Virus record (IMG/VR): IMGVR_UViG_3300025137_000118
Location: 1 to 35,568 of that record
DNA: 35,568 nt
Reading direction: 5' to 3' (one strand)
Source: a virus
A program made the translations under genes and the position numbers. This document shows, one piece after another, positions 13,303 to 21,069 of the stretch; the first letter of the stretch is position 1, and each line of letters begins with the position of its first letter. The notes beneath the pieces are model-generated. The model did no database searches, was not told the origin of the DNA, and worked only from the letters and a program-made list of their open reading frames with translations.

Positions 13303-14129
13303 TGGCTGTCATTACTAGCTATGAAACAGCAGTCTCACACTTTTCTAGTGTGAGGCATAAGCTGAAGGGTAAGCCGCTCTGTTCAATGGGCCGCTTATAT
13401 AAACGCTATGAACCCTGCTCTGATGCACTGTTAGAGCGTATGGGTATAGAACGGGAGTATTTTGACATACACATACATGGCCAACACTTGTGTAGCCTAA
13501 CTTCTGACAACGTGTTGACCTTTGTTATGCCTAAGAACCTAGTGAAACATAATGCCATTACACTAGCTGTATCGTTAGATAATATGGTTAACGTGTTTTG
13601 GTCTAGGTTTGCTACAGGTAGGTGGAAACTATGGTGCTATGACCCAGAAGATTACTCATATAATTACAATAAGATGCTTGATGCTCCTGAGTATTTTGAG
13701 GGTATCAAGTTTAATCTAGTAACCAAAGAGTGTCTTAACCCACAAGCTAGTGACGTAGGCCATGTAAACGTAGCCAACCGTAAAGTATGGTGGAACGCTA
13801 TCAGAGCATGGAAACGGGGGGTTAGGGTAAGAGCTAAGATGGGTATGTTCAGTGAACTTGTTGACAAGGCTGTCAATGAACAGCAACCGTCTGGGCCGTA
13901 TGTAAACTTTCATGGTGAGAAAGAACTTGACACACTTGCAAGGTGTATTAAGAATAACGAACACCCTACTGAACTGTTCATGATGTTTATACATAGTCAC
14001 TTACGCCGCCATATGTATGCGCCACAAGGCGATATGAAAACTATGTTTGTATCACAGGCTATAGATACGGTGTGTAATGAGCAGAGTGTAGAGTTGCGTA
14101 GGAGATTTGGGGTGTTTGATGACGTATGA
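13302..14129 (+). CDS. Unknown 275-aa early protein
   Basis: This gene overlaps the previous stop codon by one base (TAATG). The 275-aa protein is basic, rich in His, Tyr and Trp and has no membrane helix. Notable stretches are FDIHIHGQHLCSLTSDN, a beta-rich centre, and a basic segment NAIRAWKRGVRVRAKMG that could contact nucleic acid. The C-terminal third is helical (ELFMMFIHSHLRRHMYAPQG). No family is recognised. It ends the first half of the early operon together with the zinc protein at 14119. Confidence 0.62.
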   Translation: MAVITSYETAVSHFSSVRHKLKGKPLCSMGRLYKRYEPCSDALLERMGIEREYFDIHIHGQHLCSLTSDNVLTFVMPKNLVKHNAITLAVSLDNMVNVFWSRFATGRWKLWCYDPEDYSYNYNKMLDAPEYFEGIKFNLVTKECLNPQASDVGHVNVANRKVWWNAIRAWKRGVRVRAKMGMFSELVDKAVNEQQPSGPYVNFHGEKELDTLARCIKNNEHPTELFMMFIHSHLRRHMYAPQGDMKTMFVSQAIDTVCNEQSVELRRRFGVFDDV

Positions 14130-14340
14130 TATGTCGGATGCTAAGGAGTTTACGTCTGTATGGAATAGGTACAGCCAGAACTTTACACCGCTTATAGCTT
14201 GTCCAGAGTGCAAACATAGCGACAGAGCAGGACAAGTTGAGTACGAAAGGTTTGAGTTGTTTGGCGGTATATACGAACCCGTAGGTTACTGGGTTTCGTG
14301 CGGAAACTGTAGTGGCTCAGGTAAAATACTAAAAGACTAA
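14119..14340 (+). CDS. Small zinc-ribbon protein with DnaJ-type CxxCxGxG (73 aa)
   Basis: I take the ATG at 14119, which overlaps the end of the preceding gene by 11 bases; a second ATG at 14131 is also possible. The 73-aa product carries CPEC at about residues 28-31 and CGNCSGSGKI near the end, two CxxC pairs separated by about 30 residues that should bind one zinc. The second pair has the CxxCxGxG form of the DnaJ cysteine-rich domain. In other phages such single-zinc domains sit next to, or are fused into, replication proteins. Here it precedes the DUF3310-PolA block by two genes. Its role is not known. Confidence 0.65.
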   Translation: MTYDMSDAKEFTSVWNRYSQNFTPLIACPECKHSDRAGQVEYERFELFGGIYEPVGYWVSCGNCSGSGKILKD

Positions 14341-14345
14341 AAAAA

Positions 14346-14495
14346 GGGGGCGGCTAGTTTGTGAAGCACAGGTAGTTGTGAAGGTTAATGTAGATGCCGC
14401 CCCCATTTAGTCTAGGGAAAAAGGTAGTCGTAGAGGTCAGCGATTAAAACAATATATTTGACCCAACTGCGTCCTCGGCCAACCTCTACAACTAC
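14346..14495 (+). promoter_or_regulatory. Structured intergenic RNA with competing stems, attenuator-like
   Basis: This 200-base gap holds two strong structures. GGGGGCGGC (14346-14354) pairs perfectly with GCCGCCCCC (14396-14404). GTAGTCGTAGAGGT (14424-14437) pairs with ACCTCTACAACTAC (14482-14495) with one mismatch. The loop of the first contains GTAGTTGTGAAGGTT (14372-14386), which can pair with the same 3' strand, so two folds compete. A 17-codon frame (14394-14447) overlaps the switch. It lies between the zinc protein and the replication operon. No T run follows, so it is not a simple terminator. Confidence 0.5.
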
Positions 14496-14542
14496 TCTAC
14501 CATACAAACAAAGGTAGACAAGATAAAAAATGGAGCAATGTT

Positions 14543-14884
14543 ATGGATACTACAGCTAAGATAACACTTACTAAACGGATGCTTGATAAGAGCATCATAG
14601 ATGCCAACAAAACGGTGCTAGCTTTTGCTAAAGCTAATATGCCGGTTAGTTATGATGACATACAAAACGGAACTAAGGTCATACAAAAGGCTTATTATGA
14701 AGATGGTGATCCTGCTACTATACGTATGTACAGACGCCCAAGAGGTGACGAGCTTCTGTCTATAGAAGGTCTTAAAAAACGCGCCAAAGTTGGCGATGTT
14801 GTATCGTTCTCTGTGCGTTATATACCAGATGAACTAAACACTTATATATGTGTCATTATTACAGAGGGATGTACTCTAGTATGA
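14543..14884 (+). CDS. Unknown 113-aa protein opening the replication operon
   Basis: The ATG at 14543 follows TGGAGC. The 113-aa protein has a helical start (KRMLDKSIIDANKTVLAFAK), a central segment with RMYRRPRGDELLS, and a beta-rich end (KVGDVVSFSVRYIPDELNTYICVIITE). It has no membrane segment or metal site. Its stop codon overlaps the start of the DUF3310 gene by four bases. No family is recognised. It is the first gene after the structured gap at 14346-14495, so any attenuation there would set the level of this gene and the replication genes behind it. Confidence 0.65.
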   Translation: MDTTAKITLTKRMLDKSIIDANKTVLAFAKANMPVSYDDIQNGTKVIQKAYYEDGDPATIRMYRRPRGDELLSIEGLKKRAKVGDVVSFSVRYIPDELNTYICVIITEGCTLV

Positions 14885-15111
14885 GAGCTATCCCCCCAAA
14901 CAACCAGCAACAGGTTGGTGGTACTCATTACACATCAATGGGTGTGCAGCCTTGGGAGGCACTAGATAGTTGGTTATCTCCCGAGGAACTACGAGGTTAC
15001 CACAAGGCTACAGCTATTGGTTACCTTGCTAGGGAACATAGTAAGGGTGGTGATGAGGATATTAAGAAAGCCCATCACCACCTGTCTAAGCTAGTGGAGT
15101 TACTAGGTTAA
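14881..15111 (+). CDS. DUF3310 family protein (76 aa)
   Basis: I use the ATG at 14881, which overlaps the previous stop codon (ATGA). The protein shows the DUF3310 signature: VGGTHYTSMGVQPWEALD near the start, then a GYLAREHSKGG turn, then DIKKAHHHLSKLVELLG. In the family these are the 'GgdHY...QpweVI', 'yilR...KgG' and 'dlkKA..yl..l' blocks. DUF3310 genes are common in phages near nucleotide metabolism and DNA polymerase genes. The fold is thought to be related to MazG-like or other small nucleotide-handling proteins, but an activity is not established. The stop codon overlaps the start of polA by one base. Confidence 0.88.
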   Translation: MRAIPPNNQQQVGGTHYTSMGVQPWEALDSWLSPEELRGYHKATAIGYLAREHSKGGDEDIKKAHHHLSKLVELLG

Positions 15112-16976
15112 TGGATATAATAACTTTAGACTTAGAAACGTATTACGACAAAGATTATTCTTTGCGTAAGATGACAACTGAAGCCTACATACGTGACCCT
15201 AGGTTTGAGGTTATAGGTGTAGGTTTAAAAGTAAATGATAACCCTACTGATTGGTATAGTGGCGATGATGTGGAGGGGTATCTGAACTCTATAGACTACA
15301 GTGACAAAGCTATACTAGCTCACAACACAGCTTTTGATGGGGCTATACTAGGCTGGCTATACAATATTAAACCAAGGCTGTGGCTAGACACTCTATCTAT
15401 GTCACGACCTTCCTATCAGATGACGGTAGGGGGGTCGTTAGACAAGTTGTCTAAGAAATTTAAACTAGGATATAAAGGCGATGAAGTACACGCCGCTATT
15501 GGCAAACGCCGTACAGACTTTACACCAGAAGAACTGGCTAAGTATGCCGAGTACTGCATACAAGACGTAGAATTAACTTATAAATTGTTCAAGAGATTGG
15601 CTAACAAGTTTCCTTCGGCAGAGATACAAGTTATAGACCAGACACTGCGTATGTTTACTGAGCCTACTATTCAGCTAGACACCAACGTGTTGTCAGAACA
15701 TCTATCCGGTATACGATCCAACAAGAAACGACTGATGGATAAGTTAGGTGGTGAGGACAAAATAAAATCCCATCTTATGTCTAATCAAAAGTTTGCTGCT
15801 CTACTAGAAAAACTGGGGGTTATTGTACCCCTAAAGATAAGCCCCACAACAGGCAAACACACTTACGCATTTGCTAAGACCGATGAAGGTTTTAAGCTAT
15901 TGTTGTCACACGATAGACCTGTTGTTAGGGCATTGTGTGAGGCTAGGCTGGCAGTTAAATCCACCATAGACGAGACACGCACCGTGGCTTTTATGGGTAT
16001 AGCAGAGCGTGGACCTTTGCCTATCATGCTAAAATACTACGGAGCGCATACTGGTAGGTTTAGCGGTAGTGATAAAGTTAACTTACAAAACTTACCGAGG
16101 GGCGGCAAACTTCGAGCCGCACTTACGTCACAGTATGGACAACGTGTTGTAGCTTGTGATTCATCTCAGATCGAGGCTCGTGTAGTAGCGTGGTTAGCCG
16201 GTGAAGAAGCACTACTGGAGCAGTTTCGTAACAACATAGATGTATATTCTGAGTTTGCTTCGGCGGTTTACGGAAGACCTATTACCAAAGCCGATAAGTT
16301 GGAACGTCATGTTGGCAAGACTGCCATACTTGGCCTTGGGTACGGCATGGGTAAGGACAAATTTAAAGACAGTCTTAAATCAGGCTACCCTTCAGTAGAC
16401 ATATCTATCGACCAAGCGGACGAAGTTGTAAAGCTGTACCGTTCTACCAATAGAAACATAAATCTATTATGGTCGCAGTGCCAATGGATGTTGGGAGCTA
16501 TGGTACGAGGTGATAGAGGCACAATATGCAATGACGTACTGCCGTACGATGAGTTTGGTATAACTTTGCCTAACAAGTTACAGATACAGTATCCTGCTTT
16601 GCGCGAGCTGGACCAACGCAGTTACGGATACATTAACAGACCAGCAGGGTTCTATACGCTAACTGCTAGAAAGATTACCGGAGACATTTCCAATGACGGG
16701 ATACCTTGGGTAAACATATATGGCGGCAAGGTAGTAGAGAATATAACACAAGCCGTGGCTCGTATAGTTGTAGCAGAACAAATGGTACGTATAGGACAGC
16801 GTTATAAAGTGGCGTTACAAGTCCACGATGAAGTGGTGTGTATCGTTGACGAGAGCGAAGCTGAAGCTGCTAGAGACTACATGGTAGAAGTTATGTCTAC
16901 CCCACCAACGTGGGCTGAAGACTTACCTGTTGCTTGTGAAGCTGACATAGGCGTTAATTATGGTGACGCAAAGTAA
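15111..16976 (+). CDS. polA: Family A DNA polymerase with proofreading domain, Leu762 type
   Basis: This 621-aa enzyme replicates the phage genome. The N-terminal 3'-5' exonuclease has Exo I DLET (D7, E9), an Exo II region AHNTAFD and an Exo III YCIQDVELTY, so proofreading should be active. No 5'-3' exonuclease domain is present. Polymerase motif A is DSSQIEARV (from D350), motif B is GKTAILGLGYG (K403 to G412) and motif C is QVHDEV (H572-D573-E574). Aligned with E. coli Pol I, the position of Phe762 is Leu407. Among environmental phages Phe, Tyr and Leu occur here; Leu changes nucleotide discrimination and has been linked to slower, more accurate replication. The ATG overlaps the previous stop codon by one base. 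Confidence 0.95.
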   Translation: MDIITLDLETYYDKDYSLRKMTTEAYIRDPRFEVIGVGLKVNDNPTDWYSGDDVEGYLNSIDYSDKAILAHNTAFDGAILGWLYNIKPRLWLDTLSMSRPSYQMTVGGSLDKLSKKFKLGYKGDEVHAAIGKRRTDFTPEELAKYAEYCIQDVELTYKLFKRLANKFPSAEIQVIDQTLRMFTEPTIQLDTNVLSEHLSGIRSNKKRLMDKLGGEDKIKSHLMSNQKFAALLEKLGVIVPLKISPTTGKHTYAFAKTDEGFKLLLSHDRPVVRALCEARLAVKSTIDETRTVAFMGIAERGPLPIMLKYYGAHTGRFSGSDKVNLQNLPRGGKLRAALTSQYGQRVVACDSSQIEARVVAWLAGEEALLEQFRNNIDVYSEFASAVYGRPITKADKLERHVGKTAILGLGYGMGKDKFKDSLKSGYPSVDISIDQADEVVKLYRSTNRNINLLWSQCQWMLGAMVRGDRGTICNDVLPYDEFGITLPNKLQIQYPALRELDQRSYGYINRPAGFYTLTARKITGDISNDGIPWVNIYGGKVVENITQAVARIVVAEQMVRIGQRYKVALQVHDEVVCIVDESEAEAARDYMVEVMSTPPTWAEDLPVACEADIGVNYGDAK

Positions 16977-17012
16977 TTTTTAACTTGACATACTATACAA
17001 CGGAGACTACCT

Positions 17013-17321
17013 ATGGCTACAACACCGGAAGGGCGCGTAAAGAAAGCCCTAGATAAGATGTTAAAGGAAGAAGGAGTGTGGTCATATAGTCCCCAAGCTG
17101 GACCGTTTGGTTCAGCAGGTATACCTGACAGAGTTGCTATAGTTAGTGGTAGGTTCGTAGGTATAGAGGCTAAAGCCAACAATAAAAAGAAGCCGACACC
17201 ATTACAACTAAGATGTATGTCGGACATAGAGGATGCAGGTGGCAAATGTTTTGTTGTCTGTGATGCAGAGACTATAGCTACGGTAAGGAGGTTTATCCGT
17301 GCTAGTATTGGAGCAGACTAA
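17013..17321 (+). CDS. VRR-NUC domain nuclease (102 aa)
   Basis: The ATG at 17013 follows CGGAG. This stand-alone VRR-NUC domain belongs to the PD-(D/E)XK nuclease superfamily, with E6 near the start, the core GIPDRVAI (active-site Asp), then VGIEAKA (the ExK pair) and TPLQ. Such single-domain proteins are common in phages and can cut branched DNA; the eukaryotic relative FAN1 acts in crosslink repair. It overlaps the SNF2-like helicase gene by 23 bases, and phage VRR-NUC and SNF2 proteins are often paired, so they probably work together on recombination intermediates or replication forks. An ACTTGACA box lies in the short gap before it (16983-16990). Confidence 0.92.
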   Translation: MATTPEGRVKKALDKMLKEEGVWSYSPQAGPFGSAGIPDRVAIVSGRFVGIEAKANNKKKPTPLQLRCMSDIEDAGGKCFVVCDAETIATVRRFIRASIGAD

Positions 17322-18864
17322 GGAGCTAGCTTTAAAGCTACGTGATCCTGATAAAGTTACCGAGATGGTATCAGGCAGCAGAGTAACAGCCAAGGGTGCT
17401 ACCATAGTGCCGCACACTGTTGATGCTGTACATAAACTGAGAGGTATAGGTATTAACGCACCTTCGCCTATACTACACCACTATGGCTGGCCTAGTAAGT
17501 ACACGCCATACAACCACCAACGACTTACCGCAGCTTTCCTTACTGTGAACCCTAAAGCTCTTGTACTTAACGAGATAGGTACAGGCAAAACTCAGAGCGC
17601 GTTGTGGGCGGCAGACTATCTTATATCAGTTGGTGAGGTAAGTAAGGTACTGATAATATCTCCGCTGTCTACGCTTGAACGTGTCTGGGGCGATGCTATC
17701 AGAGAAGAGACAAACAACAGACAACCTGTTATCCTTACCGGAACCAAAGAGCGCCGTCGTAAGCGTCTCAACGTAGACGCAGAATATTACATTGTAAATC
17801 ACGAAGGTTTTAAGCTCATATGTGATGACGCAATAGGTAAGTTTGATCTAGTTATCGTAGACGAAGCGGCAGTGTTACGTAACCCGTCTACTACTAAGTT
17901 CCGAGCATTGTATAAGTGGATGTCTGTTAACCCTGACACTAGGTTGTGGTTGATGACAGGCACACCTACGCCAAACCTGCCTACAGACGCATGGTCTTTA
18001 GCCAAGCTAGTAGGTAACCCGATGGTTTATGGCAGCAACTACAGAACATTTACATCGTTTAAAGATTTGGTGATGCGTAGAGAGCGTATGTATACGTGGG
18101 TTCCTAGGGCTGACAGCATGGACGTAGTTAAACACGTACTGCAACCATGTGTACGGTACACTAGAGATGAGTGCTTTGACTTACCGGATACTGTTCGACA
18201 GACCAGAGAGGTCAAAATGACACCCGAACAGGTCAAGCATTATAAGTCCATGATGAAAACTCTGATAACAGAATCAGAAACAGAGGGGACTATAACCGCT
18301 GTAAACGAAGCGATTAAGATACAGAAGTTAGTACAGATAGCTTGCGGCGTGGCATATAATGACGAGGGTGAAAGTGTTCAGCTAGACTGCACCCCCCGTG
18401 TAGCAGCTACTAAGGAAGTTATACGCGAAGCTGGGGGCAAGATCATTGTATTCGTACCTCTGACCGGCACGTTACACATGCTACACAAAGAACTTAGCAA
18501 GCACTGGACAGTAGGCGTAGTTAACGGCAGCGTATCTGCCTCTAAACGCAATGTTATATTTGATAACTTCCAGAACGCTGATGATCCTAAGATATTACTG
18601 GCTCACCCAGCTACTATGGCCCACGGTTTGACGCTTACATCAGCATCTACAGTGGTATGGTACGGGCCAATAACAAGTAACGAGCAGTACGTTCAAGCCA
18701 ATGGTAGGATTGAGCGCATAGGAAAGAAACATTCGTCTAACGTGGTCCACATAGAAGCCACGCAGATAGAGCAGAGAATGTATGACAGGTTAGCCAGAAA
18801 GCAGAAGATGCAGGGCTTATTGTTAGACATGATTAGACTAGAAATGGAGAAAAGCAATGGATAG
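17299..18864 (+). CDS. SNF2-family DEAD/DEAH-like helicase
   Basis: The GTG at 17299 is accepted because AAGGAGG lies seven bases before it. The 521-aa superfamily 2 ATPase has motif I NEIGTGKT (Walker A at residues 91-98), motif II VDEAAVLRN (D188, E189), motif III WLMTGTPTPN and motif VI QANGRIERIGKKH with its arginine finger residues. In phages lacking a DnaB-type helicase, SNF2-like proteins may remodel forks or strip proteins from DNA. The overlap with VRR-NUC before it and YqaJ after it (8 bases) makes it the centre of a recombination block. Confidence 0.93.
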   Translation: MLVLEQTKELALKLRDPDKVTEMVSGSRVTAKGATIVPHTVDAVHKLRGIGINAPSPILHHYGWPSKYTPYNHQRLTAAFLTVNPKALVLNEIGTGKTQSALWAADYLISVGEVSKVLIISPLSTLERVWGDAIREETNNRQPVILTGTKERRRKRLNVDAEYYIVNHEGFKLICDDAIGKFDLVIVDEAAVLRNPSTTKFRALYKWMSVNPDTRLWLMTGTPTPNLPTDAWSLAKLVGNPMVYGSNYRTFTSFKDLVMRRERMYTWVPRADSMDVVKHVLQPCVRYTRDECFDLPDTVRQTREVKMTPEQVKHYKSMMKTLITESETEGTITAVNEAIKIQKLVQIACGVAYNDEGESVQLDCTPRVAATKEVIREAGGKIIVFVPLTGTLHMLHKELSKHWTVGVVNGSVSASKRNVIFDNFQNADDPKILLAHPATMAHGLTLTSASTVVWYGPITSNEQYVQANGRIERIGKKHSSNVVHIEATQIEQRMYDRLARKQKMQGLLLDMIRLEMEKSNG

Positions 18865-19696
18865 AACGACTTACCTAGGGTCATCAGATGCTAGGGACAT
18901 AATAACGGGGGATTGGTACGCAGTGTACGCCCGTAAGAAGGGGTTAGAGGAACCTGTTGATCTAAGTGACAACTTCAAGGTTCAACTTGGTGTGCACACT
19001 GAGGAGTTCCATATTGATTGGACTTTTAAGAGGTTACAAGCTGAAGTAGGTGACGGTGTATACGCTCTTAGTAAGTTTGCTAGTAAAGGCCAGCAACACC
19101 GAGCCGAGATAGATGTGTGTGCGTCTCACCCAGATGGTGTGTTAATTGAAGGTACTGGCGATGAGACACCTGTTGAGGTTAAACATTCCGGTAGATTTGC
19201 TACAGCAGATCAGGCGTGTGATTTTTACATGCCCCAGATACAGCACCATATGTATTGTTGGGATTCTGAACACTTGTTGTTCAGTGTTATACTGGGTAAC
19301 GAAGAACCCGAGCGTGTATGGGTTTCTCGATCTGACGAGTGGATATACGACTATGTCGATAAGTGCCAACGTTTTTGGGCAGATCACATAGAGCTAGATG
19401 TCCCACCGGTCAACCCGTCAGGTGGTGAACGTATATCTAGCTTACCTACTGCTGATGTGTTTGACAGAATAAAGCGCAATGGTTTCAGTAAACGATGTAT
19501 GCAGCACGACAATCGCGCTACGTCTCTTGCTCAAAAGTTTATAGAAACTAAAGGCGCGGTGACCCAGCACAACTCTGTTAAGTCAGAATTAAAATCTATG
19601 ATGCAGTCTGACGAAGATGTTTTGTACTGGGATGATCTACTAATGAAGCGCACAAAGAGCGGTTCAATAACATTTAAAATAATGACAGGAGAATAG
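18857..19696 (+). CDS. YqaJ-like recombination exonuclease
   Basis: This 279-aa protein is of the lambda Exo/YqaJ type. It begins with the family pattern YLGSSDARDIITGDW, then LGVHTEEF (E49, E50). The catalytic core is AEIDV (D86) and PVEVKHSGR (E107-x-K109), followed by a helical QACDFYMPQIQHHMYC segment that contains the family's QxxxY-like glutamine and tyrosine positions. The enzyme degrades one strand from double-strand ends, leaving 3' single strands for the ERF annealase encoded immediately downstream. The two are a classic exonuclease-annealase pair. The start overlaps the SNF2 gene by eight bases. Confidence 0.9.
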   Translation: MDRTTYLGSSDARDIITGDWYAVYARKKGLEEPVDLSDNFKVQLGVHTEEFHIDWTFKRLQAEVGDGVYALSKFASKGQQHRAEIDVCASHPDGVLIEGTGDETPVEVKHSGRFATADQACDFYMPQIQHHMYCWDSEHLLFSVILGNEEPERVWVSRSDEWIYDYVDKCQRFWADHIELDVPPVNPSGGERISSLPTADVFDRIKRNGFSKRCMQHDNRATSLAQKFIETKGAVTQHNSVKSELKSMMQSDEDVLYWDDLLMKRTKSGSITFKIMTGE

Positions 19697-19698
19697 TG

Positions 19699-20241
19699 AT
19701 GGCTAAAGAACCTAGCGCAGTTCAAGACTTGATTGCTGCTCAAGGGGCGTGTGATCCAGTGTTTAAGGATGCTACTAACCCACACTTCCGTAGTAGATAC
19801 GCCAGCCTCAGTGCTTGTGTAGACGCTTGTAAGGAAGCGTTTCATAGGCATAACTTTGCAATACTACAGTCCAATGGCTACGATCAGTTTGGTCCGTATG
19901 TATTGACAACGCTGTTACATTCTTCCGGTGAGAAGTATGAATCAATCGTTTACCTAGTCTTGAGCAAGCAAGACATGCAAGGCTTGGGTAGTGCGATTAC
20001 ATACGCGCGTAGGTATGGGCTTTTGGGTATGGCAGGACTTGCCCCAGAGGATGATGATGGTAACGCCGCTTCACAGACACCGCCACCTAAGAAGTCTTCA
20101 GTACCGCCGGTAATGAAAGACGTTACACCTAAACCTAAAAAAGTAGCTAAGGCTAAACAGGAACCGGTCCCAGCTGCTGATAACTTAGACCAAGATATGT
20201 CTGACACAATGATGGGCGACCTTCACGGTATGCTAGATTAG
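19699..20241 (+). CDS. erf: ERF-family single-strand annealing protein
   Basis: I choose the ATG at 19699 with AGGAGA before it; a GTG three bases upstream is also possible. The 180-aa protein has the ERF core: NPHFRSRYASLSACVDACKE, then TTLLHSSGEKYES, then QGLGSAITYARRYGL followed by PEDDDGN. These are the conserved segments of P22 Erf-like annealases, which form rings on single-stranded DNA and pair complementary strands. A flexible Pro/Lys-rich linker and an acidic C-terminal tail (LDQDMSDTMMGDLHG) follow. It works with the YqaJ nuclease upstream and the SSB-like protein downstream. Confidence 0.93.
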   Translation: MAKEPSAVQDLIAAQGACDPVFKDATNPHFRSRYASLSACVDACKEAFHRHNFAILQSNGYDQFGPYVLTTLLHSSGEKYESIVYLVLSKQDMQGLGSAITYARRYGLLGMAGLAPEDDDGNAASQTPPPKKSSVPPVMKDVTPKPKKVAKAKQEPVPAADNLDQDMSDTMMGDLHGMLD

Positions 20242-20249
20242 GAGAAACT

Positions 20250-20729
20250 ATGGAATACGATAACACAAACAAAGGCGTAATGTTTTCGCCATTCGCTAAT
20301 CAAGTATGGCAAACAGAACGCCAGAAGTTGATTGGTAGCGGCAACGTAAACGTAGACGGCGTACAAGCAGATGCTATGTTCGTTAAAGAGACGCTTGGTC
20401 AAGGCAAGGGGGCCATTGTAAACATCTACGCTAAGGTAGGTACGTTGCATAAGAACGATAAGAACGGTAACGCCAAAGCACCTGACTTTTCTGGTCCTAT
20501 GCCCTTGCATCCTGACAAGCGTGTTGCAGGTTGGATGGGTACTACCAAACAAGGTAAACCTTATATGCAGTTGTCGATAAGTGAGAAGCAAACGTCCGCA
20601 GCTAGTCCTGCTGCACGACAGCCAAACAACCAGCAACAGGTTGCTCGTACTCCTGAGCCTTCTTCAGGGGCGGTGGCAGGTGTAGACGAGGTTGATGATA
20701 TGCTAGCAGGGATGACCGCAGATGACTAA
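20250..20729 (+). CDS. Putative single-strand DNA-binding protein (SSB-like)
   Basis: The 159-aa protein starts at an ATG with AGGAG upstream. Residues about 10-115 form a beta-rich domain with a FVKETLGQGKGAIVNIYAK centre and the late strand MGTTKQGKPYMQLSIS, which could be a small OB-type fold (some similarity to DUF736-like proteins). A low-complexity Q/A/P-rich linker follows, and the tail ends GVDEVDDMLAGMTADD, acidic like the tails by which SSB proteins recruit partners. Position directly after the exonuclease-annealase pair is the normal place for a phage SSB. There is no direct motif proof, so this is a well-supported inference. Confidence 0.65.
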   Translation: MEYDNTNKGVMFSPFANQVWQTERQKLIGSGNVNVDGVQADAMFVKETLGQGKGAIVNIYAKVGTLHKNDKNGNAKAPDFSGPMPLHPDKRVAGWMGTTKQGKPYMQLSISEKQTSAASPAARQPNNQQQVARTPEPSSGAVAGVDEVDDMLAGMTADD

Positions 20730-21024
20730 GGAGCCTTACAAAACTGTAGTGGCTGTGGACTTTACAAAGGTAGAGGCACTACGTGGTCATCTACACCTTA
20801 ACCAAAGACACATGGCTAAGGCGTTAGGTGTTTCACGTATGACTTACCAGAGTTGGGTACGGGGTCAGCGTATAAGGAAGTCTAACGAGGATAAAGTTAA
20901 GTTAGCTTTACGCCAACTGATAGACTTACTTAGGGAGGAAGAATGGCCACCGGAAGGCTTTATGCAAATGAAGTCTGACCAACTATACGAAAGGCTGCTT
21001 GAGATTTTAGAGGAACGCAGCTAG
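20722..21024 (+). CDS. Cro/XRE-type helix-turn-helix regulator (100 aa)
   Basis: The start overlaps the end of the SSB-like gene by eight bases. Residues about 18-58 (LRGHLHLNQRHMAKALGVSR, then MTYQSWVRGQRIRKSNEDKV) form a typical XRE-type HTH: helix 'QxxMAkaLGVSRmTYqSWvrG'. The C-terminal 45 residues are charged and helical and may mediate dimerisation. It is the only plain DNA-binding regulator recognised in the window and thus a candidate for binding the repeated ACTT(G/T)ACA boxes of the control region. That link is a guess. Confidence 0.82.
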   Translation: MTKEPYKTVVAVDFTKVEALRGHLHLNQRHMAKALGVSRMTYQSWVRGQRIRKSNEDKVKLALRQLIDLLREEEWPPEGFMQMKSDQLYERLLEILEERS

Positions 21025-21032
21025 GCTACATC

Positions 21033-21051
21033 AGGGGGGTACGTCCCCCCT
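21033..21051 (+). terminator. Strong GC hairpin before the primase-helicase gene
   Basis: AGGGGGG (21033-21039) pairs with CCCCCCT (21045-21051) around a five-base loop; only TTT follows before ACTAGGG. It may partly stop transcription or mark an mRNA processing point inside the operon, and would lower expression of the primase-helicase relative to the genes before it. Confidence 0.45.
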
Positions 21052-21069
21052 TTACTAGGGACAGTGATA

